From positions 1,317,170,025-1,317,234,024 of the forward strand of contig CM066032.1 of NCBI GenBank assembly GCA_033557465.1: a stretch of 64,000 nt of DNA, given 5' to 3'. Both the position numbers and the translations under genes were made by a program. Positions 57,240 to 64,000 of the stretch are shown here, one piece after another. Below the pieces are notes generated by a model. That model was not told the DNA's origin. It searched no databases and worked only from the letters and a program-made list of their open reading frames with translations. The stretch is from Ichthyophis bannanicus (lineage: Eukaryota > Chordata > Amphibia > Gymnophiona > Ichthyophiidae). The stretch's first letter is position 1. Every line of letters begins with the position of its first letter.

Positions 57240-58860
57240 CTCCTACTCAGCAGGGAGGGGTTTTTTGATTCCCACTGCATAGCCTCTCCGCCTCTGCTGG
57301 CCCATCTCAGCACGGGAGGTTGGTTGGCCCTGTGGCCGCCCATCACAAAAGATGCTTGGGTACTGAACATAGTCCAGAAGGGCTATCTACTCCATTTCAA
57401 TCAAGTACCCCCCCCTCCTACTTCCCTGGGAAGCCTCCAAGGCCTACTCTGCATCAGGAACACTCCTTCTCCATGAACTGCAAGGGTGTTTCTTCAAGAC
57501 AGGGCGGTGGAGCCTGTACCGCCCCCACCAGCTGAGGCAGGGCTTCTACTCCAGGTACTTTCTTGTGCCAAAGAGAACTGGAGGTCTCCGGCCCATTGTG
57601 GACTTGAGAAATCTCAACAAAATTCTTGGAACGGAAAAGTTCAAGATGCTTACTCTTGGAACACCGGCTGCCCTACCTCCAGCAGGGAGATTGGCTATGC
57701 TCCTTAGATCTGAAGGATGCTTACACTTACATCCTCATTCATCCAGGCCAAAGAAGTACCTAAGGGTCATGGTGGGAGGAAACCACTTTCAGTACCGAGT
57801 ACTGCCCTTTGGCCTAACCTCCGCACCACGGTTCTTCACAAAGTGCCTGGCAGTGGTGGCGGCCTACTTGAGGAACCAGGGTATTTTGTCTTCCCCTCTC
57901 TGGACTACTAGCTCATCAGGGGTCAGACTCTCCAGGAGGCCAGGCAAGCCACCCTCCGTACTGTCTCTCTCTTTCAACAACTAGGCTTTGTCATAAACTT
58001 CACAAAGTCCACTTTGCTCCCCTCCCAGAACCTGGAGTTCATAGGGGCATGGTTAGATTCTCTGCACGCAAAAGCTTACTTGCCAGAAGACAGAGCGGGA
58101 AGGCTGATAGACTTGGCCAGCCGGTTTCTAGACAACCCACTGGTATCCGCCAGACTTTGTCTAAGGCTCCTGGGCCACATAGCTTCAACATTGCATGTGA
58201 CCCCCAATGCCCGCCTGCATAGGAGGCCTGCACAGTGGTGTCTCAGGACTCAGTGGAAGCAGGCTACAGGAAGCCTAAGAGACAAAGTAAGGGTGTCCCA
58301 ACCCTTCCTGAACTCCCTGCAGTTGTGGCTACACTCCCCCAACCTTCTACAGGGAATTCCTTTTCAGGTACCTGTTTTCCACTGTGGTACTCACAAACGA
58401 TGCTTCCTTGCATGGCTGGGGTGCACATTGTCTGGACAAGTGCACACAGGGCCTGTGGTCTCCTTGGGAGGCCACACAACAAATCAATCTCCTGCCCTCA
58501 GGGCGATACGCTTAGCCCTCAAGGCCTTCTCTCACACCCTGGCCCACCAATCTGTCTTGGTGCAGACAGATAACCAGGTGGTGATGTTCTATGTGAACAA
58601 ACAAGGGGGCACAGGGTCCAGGCGCCTGTGTCAGGAAGCACAGGCCCTATACTTCTTTGCACTTCGACACAATATGCTGCTCAAGGCCGTCTATCTTCCT
58701 GGCCTGGAAAATTTCATGGCAGACAGATTGAGCAGGGTTCTACAGCCTCACCGAATGGAGACTGCACCCTTTGGTGGTTCAGAACATCTGCCTGAAGTGG
58801 GGACTTCCATCCATAGACCTCTTTGCCAGTCCCATGAACCGGCATCTGCCTAAGTCCTGC
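57240..58860 (+). pseudogene. DIRS reverse transcriptase and RNase H
   Basis: TGGWLALWPPITKDAWVLNI (about 57313-57372) and GYLLHFNQVPP start the pol region. KRTGGLRPIVDLRNLNKI (57568-57621) and FKMLTL form the first RT block. FQYRVLPFGLTSAPRFFTKC is the LPFGL block. The active-site box reads SLDY then a stop (57897-57911) where the family has L-D-D-W, so the second Asp is lost. LEFIGAWLDS follows (58034-58063). RNase H retains TNDASLHGWGAHC in one frame (about 58392-58430), then VQTDNQVVMFYVNKQGG and LPGLENFMADRLSR (58700-58740). Confidence 0.9.
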
Positions 58861-59109
58861 TCCAGGCAACCGCATCCCACGAGATTTGCAGCGGATGCCT
58901 TCCTGATATCATGGTCCAAGGGCCTCCTGTATGCGTTTCCTCCCACGCCTCTGGTGGCCTGAACCTTTTTCAAGATTCTAAGGGACAGGGCCTCAGTCAT
59001 ATTGGTAGCCCCCAGATGGCCGAGACAGCCCTGGTTCCCACTTCTGTTATAGCTGGCGGTGGACACCCCACTCCCTCTGGGGTTGCAACCCGATCTTCTT
59101 TCTCAGATC

Positions 59110-60208
59110 AGGGTTCCCTTCTGCACCCCAGCTGAAAACTCTCAATTTGATGGCCTGGAGGCTGCATGGGTAGTGCTGGATCTCTGGGCCCTGCCTCAGG
59201 AAGTTGAAGAGGTGGTCTTGGCCTCTAGGAAGCAATCCACCAGAAATACCTATGCCCTGAAATGGAAGCGGTTCTTCTTGTGGTGTGATAAATGCCAGGA
59301 GAACCCTTTCTCCTGTCCTGTGCCAGTGGTGCTTCAGTACCTGCTACACTTGTCTAATCAGGGTCTTAAGTCCCATTCTGTTCGGGTGCACCTTTCTGCT
59401 CTGGCAGCCCACCACTCACAGGTGGAAGGGCACTCTTTATCAGTTCACCCCTTGGTGGCCAGGTTCCTCAGAGGCTTGCTCTTGCTTAAAGCCTCCTCTC
59501 CGTCCACCAGCCCCTGAGTGGGAGTTGAATGTGGTCTTGTGAAAGCTTACTCACCCTCCCTTTGAGCTGATGGCTACGTGTGCTCTCCACTTCCTTTCTT
59601 GGAAGGCTATTTTCCTAGTGGCACTGACCTCGTCCAGACGAGTGAGTGAACTTCAAGCCCTGGTCTATGACAGGCCATACACTCGTTTCTAGAGGAAACA
59701 GGGTAGACATTAGGACTCACCCTAAGTTCCTCCAGAAGGTAGTCTCCTCTTTCCACCTCAATCAGGAGGTGGTTCTTCCAACATTCTTCCCTAGGCCCCA
59801 TGCCAGCAGGGCTGAGGAAGTCCGTGCACACCCTGAACTGTAGAAGGGCCTTGTCTTTCTACATTGAGCATACTAAGGGTCATAGAGGGGCTACTCAGCT
59901 CTTCGTCTCCTTTGACCCTAACAACTTGGAGTTGCCTGTCTCCAAGCATAACCTTGTCCATATGGGTGGCGGACTGTATCACCTGGGCTTACAGGGTGGC
60001 AGACCTTCCCTTGCAGGGTCGAGTCACAGTCCCCTGTGTCCGGGCCATGGCTGCATCAGTAGCTCATCTCCAGTCTGTACCGTTGGAAGACATCTGTAGG
60101 GCTGCAACTTGGTCCTCAAGCCAGACTTTTGCAGCCCATTACTGCCTGGAGAGGGAGTCCCGTAGGGACAGTGCTTTTGGTCAGGCAGTACTCCCGGAAT
60201 CTCTTTGA
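59110..60208 (+). pseudogene. DIRS tyrosine recombinase
   Basis: The N-terminal domain is ASRKQSTRNTYALKWKRFFL (59223-59282), followed by VPVVLQYLLHLSNQGLKSHS and VRVHLSALAAHHSQ. The first catalytic Arg is in SSRRVSELQAL (59632-59664). The C-terminal part (59864-60208) has GRVTVPCVRAMAASVAHL with the second Arg (about 60044). PLEDICRAATWSSSQTFAAH then leads to the terminal catalytic Tyr (HY, about 60138-60143). Stops between 59517 and 59864 break the frame. This enzyme integrates the circular DNA copy. Confidence 0.9.
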
Positions 60209-60344
60209 GGTTTAGGCAACTCCTGCACTCCAGCCCTCTTGTTGGGCTACTGGTGGGATCTTTTCTCAGTAAAATTCTTTCCCTGATGCTGAGGCTTCAC
60301 AGAGGGAGCTCTATTTTCAGCCTGGGTTCCTGGTAGCCCAGAGC

Positions 60345-60457
60345 TAGGGAGTCACCCATATGTGAGGACTGACTTCCTGCTTGGTCCTGGAGAAAGAGTA
60401 GTTACTCACCCTGTAACAGGTGTTCTCCAGGAGCAGCAGGAATCAGTCCTCACAACC
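60345..60457 (+). repeat. DIRS internal complementary region
   Basis: The left half (GTGAGGACTGACTTCCTGCT then TGGTCCTGGAG) is complementary to the start of the left terminal repeat. The right half (AGAGTAGTTACTCACC...CAGGAATCAGTCCTCACA) is complementary to the last 60 bp of the right repeat (60659-60718). This junction-like structure templates circle formation in the accepted DIRS replication model. The join between the halves is near 60392-60396. Confidence 0.88.
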
Positions 60458-60519
60458 CTCATCCTCCCCTGGGAGTTGCAGTTGTACATAGTTCATTTGT
60501 TTTTTGTGCTGTCTTTTAG

Positions 60520-60718
60520 CTATGTCATCTGACTGAGCAAGATGGCACCTTTGGGCGGGAAGGGGACCGTGCATGCGTGGGTGTATTCCCAAAGGCTTTC
60601 TTAGAAAGCTGGGGAATTGCTACGCATGGGGGTTCCATTGACGTTGATGTCACCCATATGTGAGGACTGATTCCTGCTGCTCCTGGAGAACACCTGTTAC
60701 AGGTGAGTAACTACTCTG
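60520..60718 (+). repeat. DIRS right inverted terminal repeat
   Basis: It is the reverse complement of the left repeat over about 60520-60660. Its end, TGTGAGGACTGATTCCTGCT..GTGAGTAACTACTCT, matches the internal complementary region rather than the left repeat's own start. Such unequal repeats are normal for the family. Confidence 0.88.
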
Positions 60719-62067
60719 TTTCCGCTCTGCTGACTTTTAGTCTGACTCTGCACGCTTTCAATTATCCAAGTTTTGGTTGTATTAAACTGTCCACTACAAT
60801 GGATCTTACTGGCTTTTAGGTGTTTTCTGTCTCTTATTGTTATTTATTCTTTTTTATGTCCTTGGCACAATTGGTTATAATTAATATGATTTACTTTTTT
60901 ACTTCTTTTTACCTCCTTTTATTTATATTGATATTGATGTATAGTTATATATGTTTTTATTTATATTTATGTATTGTTTTGCACATAATTTTGTTTTAGA
61001 GAGGTCAATTTCCCCTGAAGAAGGCTTTGGCTGAACAACACGTGTAGGGTGACCTCGTGATACTTAATAAAAGCTCTCTGCTGCATCCCACGACATGGTG
61101 TTTCCTGCTTTCTCTGTGCTTATAGTTGCTGCAGGTGGGGTGTCCCCATTCTATGTCTCCAGTCCATATTTTACTTTTTTATTCTCCCCCTGCCCTCACT
61201 CCCCCTCTCTGTGATTCACTATGCCTCACAATTTCAGAAGCTATTGTACACCATTCCAATCTTATTATTCTAGTTGACAATTTCTTTCTATCTTTTCTGT
61301 TCGATCTAGCACTTACTCAACATGTATTTTACTCTACTCATGCAGCAAGGCATACCCTTCATCTAATAAGTAAGTACTGTGAATAGTTTCCCTTTTCCTC
61401 TTTCCGCTATTACCATTTACTCCTTCCATTGACTCACCACTCTGGTGTCTTCTTTTCATTCCATTCACCTATTTTCTTTCTCTCCTGACTCCACCAGGCC
61501 TGCTGCCTCATCCCCTATTCTTTCTCATAGAATCATCCCCAAGTCATTATCTGCTTTCTAGCTCTGATACAATCTTATATGAAGACTTTGATTTCACTTC
61601 ATGTTAACGATCCAAACCCAAACTAGCATTCTCTTCTTAGCTCGGCATTAGACTGTGTTGCTCCTTTTCATCCCAAGAATCATATGTAGACATGGTCATC
61701 CCTGGTTTGCACCCTGGGGTTACACCTTCTTTGATCCTAGTTTTACAGAGCTAAAAGGCGTTGACAGAAGCTTCGGTCCATAGATTTTTTGGCCACCTTT
61801 ACAAACTGTTATCGTCACTAAAGATCTACTACAATCTTAGCCAAGAAGGATTACTATGCTAATCTTATTGCCTCTGCTGCTAACCAACCTAGGAAACTTT
61901 ACTCTGTTATATCACAATTGTTGCAAATGCCATGGCAGTATGACTTCTTCAGATAGCATACCTTTTTGCAGAATAGTTCTTTTTTTCATGAGAAGATTAT
62001 TAAACTTCAACTCGTTACTGTTCTACAAAATTTTTCAAAAATTGTTTTGCTTCAGAAATTAAATGTG
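60719..62067. other. AT-rich DNA with a possible Penelope-type 3' end near 61010-61110
   Basis: CCCCTGAAGAAGGCTTTGGC then TGAACAACACGTGTAGGGTG, followed by TAATAAAAGCTC, resembles the 3' ends of Penelope-like elements in amphibian genomes. This is recollection and weak. The rest (61130-62067) shows no feature beyond short open frames. Confidence 0.35.
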
Positions 62068-62270
62068 ATATTTCTTAATTAATTAATTAATTAATTAATG
62101 TATTTAGACCAGATTTGTATGCCACCTTATCCTTCAATCAAGGTGGTCACATCAAATCACAATTGGAGGTTACATTTAATATTAGGGTACGTGTAAACAT
62201 TTTGACAGTATAGTTACATATCAACATTTAGACAGTACAATTAAAGGTAACATTTCACATGAGGGTATTT
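62068..62270 (-). mobile_element. LINE/SINE tail with (TTAA)n
   Basis: (TTAA)n at about 62072-62099 is followed, on the minus-strand reading, by GATTGAAGGATAAGGTGGCA then TACAAATCTGG. This is an L2/CR1-like 3' end of the type also used by SINEs. Element body not determined. Confidence 0.45.
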
Positions 62271-62579
62271 AATGAATTAGATACGCTGAATTTCAAATAT
62301 GATAGTGAAATTGGTCAATTAGCTCCTGTTTCTATGATATGTTGAAGAATTTACATTTTACCACTATGTAGGTGAAAATTGAGCCTAACTCCTTAGAGTA
62401 AATCAAAATCCTTATTACAAATGAAACTTTGCACAATAACAAGCATGTTTTTATAAAATAAAGTTCATAAACATACTTATAAGAAACAGAGGAGTAATTA
62501 TGTCTTGCAATTTAACTTTCATTAAGAACATTTGTAAGTACATTCTAGCAAGTTTTGTTCTCATTCAGTGGCTTCATGA

Positions 62580-63984
62580 CTCTTCCTGATCTGTTTCTTG
62601 TACTGAAGCAATGGAATATCCCTTGTCACTGTCCAGCAGTAGTCTGCAAGCATTGATGGACTCTATTTACCCTGATACCTATTTTCTATGGCTGCAATGT
62701 CTTGGTGAAATCATTATCCATGTTCATCGCTTCCTGCTCCGCAATTTTGTGGGAAAAAATCTAGATGAGAGTGTAGAAAATGAATCTTTAAGGACATGTT
62801 GCAACCAAGGTTTTTGTATGCCTTGAGAAATCTTGAATAATCTCTTATAATCATTTGCTTTGTTGTTTCCAAGAAAAGTTTTGTGTCACTGATTCACAAT
62901 GCTTATCCAAGCAGGCCTTTTTCCTTTCCACACAATAAACAAAGACATTTGTCATCTTGAAGAAGTGCACAAATCTGAGGGCCAACAAAAACTCCTTCCT
63001 TAACTTTGGCATCACTCAGTCTATGGAATTTACCACTAAGATACCTGAAAGTGTTTTTAGTTTATCCATCGCCTTGACAAAGTTTTCCATTAGTCCCAAC
63101 TTTGATGTACAAGGAAGGCATCAAAATCTTGTTGCTGTCTACAAGTGCTGGAAACAGAACATTTTGCTTCCAGGATCCAGTGACTGGATGGAGTGGCCAG
63201 TTCCTTTTGATGAAATGGCAATCTCTACTATGACTATCCCATTCACACAGGAAGCATCAGTACTTGGTGATCCACCCTGAAGACCAAGCAAGAGGGCGAC
63301 CACTTTTGAAGTCACCACAGATTGACCATAGCTGTTGATTCATAGTTTATACATTTCAAAAGTTGTTTAATATTGTCATAAGTCCTCTTTCATAAAAGCT
63401 GGCATGGCCAATAGGAATTGATGGTAGCAAGTAGCCATTATGCAGCAAGACAGCTTTAAGACTTGCTTTGGATGAATCAATGACGAGCCTCCAATCGATC
63501 TGCATTGTAATTGATATTGAGAGCTGCCATTAAACCTTTTACGTTGTTGCATGCAGCAAGATCACCTTCCTTTGAAAAAGAATGACACCAAGTCTTTCTG
63601 ACTGTCCCGGAAAAAAGAAATTTGAACGTCACCAGCCAGAAGATTCCACTGCTGTAGTCTGGAACCCAAAAGCTCAGCTTTATTCTTTGGGAGATCCAAA
63701 CCCTGATAAGAGTCATTCAATTTTTACCTTGTGTTATGAGGTGTGGCTCATTAGCAATAAGCCAGAAGAAACTCTGGGTCACAGGAGGTTGACGGTTCAT
63801 GACTACAAACTTCTCCTCTTCCTCACTTGATTTTAATGATAATGATTCTGACATTTTGGGAATCAGCAACCCTTCCTCCATGAGACACTGGGCATATTGC
63901 AGATGGAATGTTTGGATATTGCACGGCCCACTTACTCTTTCTGGATATGCCTTTCTGAATTGGGAGGAACCATGCAGAAAGTAG
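62580..63984 (-). pseudogene. Transposon-derived ORF of a widespread unnamed family, degenerate and cut by the window end
   Basis: Read on the minus strand in shifting frames: NKAELLGSRLQQWNLL (about 63696-63640), FLFSGTVRKTWCHSF, DLAACNNVKGLMAALNINYN (63555-63497), then FLCEWDS-like and KVGTNGKLCQGDG-like stretches. Later come KFHRLSDAKVKEGVFVGPQI (about 63030-62970) and FIGNNKAND. Their order matches a protein I have seen repeatedly in animal genomes as an uncharacterised transposon-type ORF (IFVGPQI and SDEHGERFHQD-like motifs). I do not know an agreed name. Many stops; clearly dead. Confidence 0.5.
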
Positions 63985-64000
63985 CAATTGCTGACATGAT

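Larger units (their letters stand above)
54730..60718 (+). mobile_element. DIRS-type tyrosine-recombinase retrotransposon
   Basis: A 6.0-kb element has the full DIRS-1-like plan: left inverted terminal repeat, gag-like region, RT and RNase H, tyrosine recombinase, internal complementary region, right inverted repeat. No target duplication is expected or seen, because DIRS elements insert by recombination of a circular intermediate. The reading frames contain several stops and shifts, so this copy is dead. It is well enough preserved for each domain to be identified. Confidence 0.92.

Noticed and set aside
61010..61050. Hammerhead-ribozyme-like motif (CTGAAGA...GAA) at a possible Penelope 3' end
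   Set aside because: The core bases and stems needed for a hammerhead are not all present, so I do not call a ribozyme.

Overview
This is eukaryotic, almost certainly vertebrate, intergenic or intronic DNA. It has no operons and no rRNA or tRNA genes, and I recognise no host protein-coding exon. Nearly everything identifiable is a transposable element or tandem repeat. The mixture is a DIRS tyrosine-recombinase retrotransposon, a Ty3/Gypsy-type LTR element, RTE and L1-like LINEs, a Penelope-like element with GIY-YIG, hAT, Harbinger-type Myb/SANT genes and tRNA-SINEs with a MIR-like core. That mixture fits an amphibian; a caecilian is my best guess, by inference only.

Layout. Positions 1-21.1 kb are a TG/CA-rich block. 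It carries two oppositely oriented 1.5-kb solo LTRs (1379-2936 and 5814-7337), each with a perfect 4-bp target duplication. It also carries a Myb/SANT-like transposon gene on the minus strand. Exon 1 of that gene is at 15.07-15.26 kb, candidate downstream exons are at 8.2-9.0 kb, and its first intron appears to contain a ~4.9-kb satellite of 93-bp monomers. A second array of 40-48-bp CpG-rich repeats lies just upstream of the gene's start codon. A third array, of ~0.4-0.6-kb units with tRNA-like B boxes, spans 19.1-21.1 kb. Positions 21-41 kb are a patchwork: SINEs, a Penelope-like element (27.4-29.6 kb), RTE and L1 scraps, a 500-N assembly gap (36182-36681), a third solo LTR (37034-38443) and a second Myb-like fragment (38.9-40.1 kb).

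Positions 41.7-47.1 kb are a near full-length minus-strand RTE LINE, split by a 2-kb hAT element (42836-44852). Positions 47588-52467 are an LTR element bounded by a 4-bp duplication. Its LTRs carry a long ORF, and its internal region holds a decayed dUTPase-RT-RNase H block with no integrase. Positions ~54730-60718 are a DIRS element with inverted terminal repeats and a textbook internal complementary region. The window ends in a degenerate minus-strand transposon ORF (62.6-64.0 kb).

The most unusual feature is the group of four LTR copies, belonging to at least three sequence-divergent families. All use 4-bp duplications and TGT...ACA ends, and all devote most of the LTR to a protein-coding ORF. 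In three of the copies that ORF ends in a similar acidic segment. The associated internal region has a dUTPase directly upstream of a Gypsy-type reverse transcriptase.
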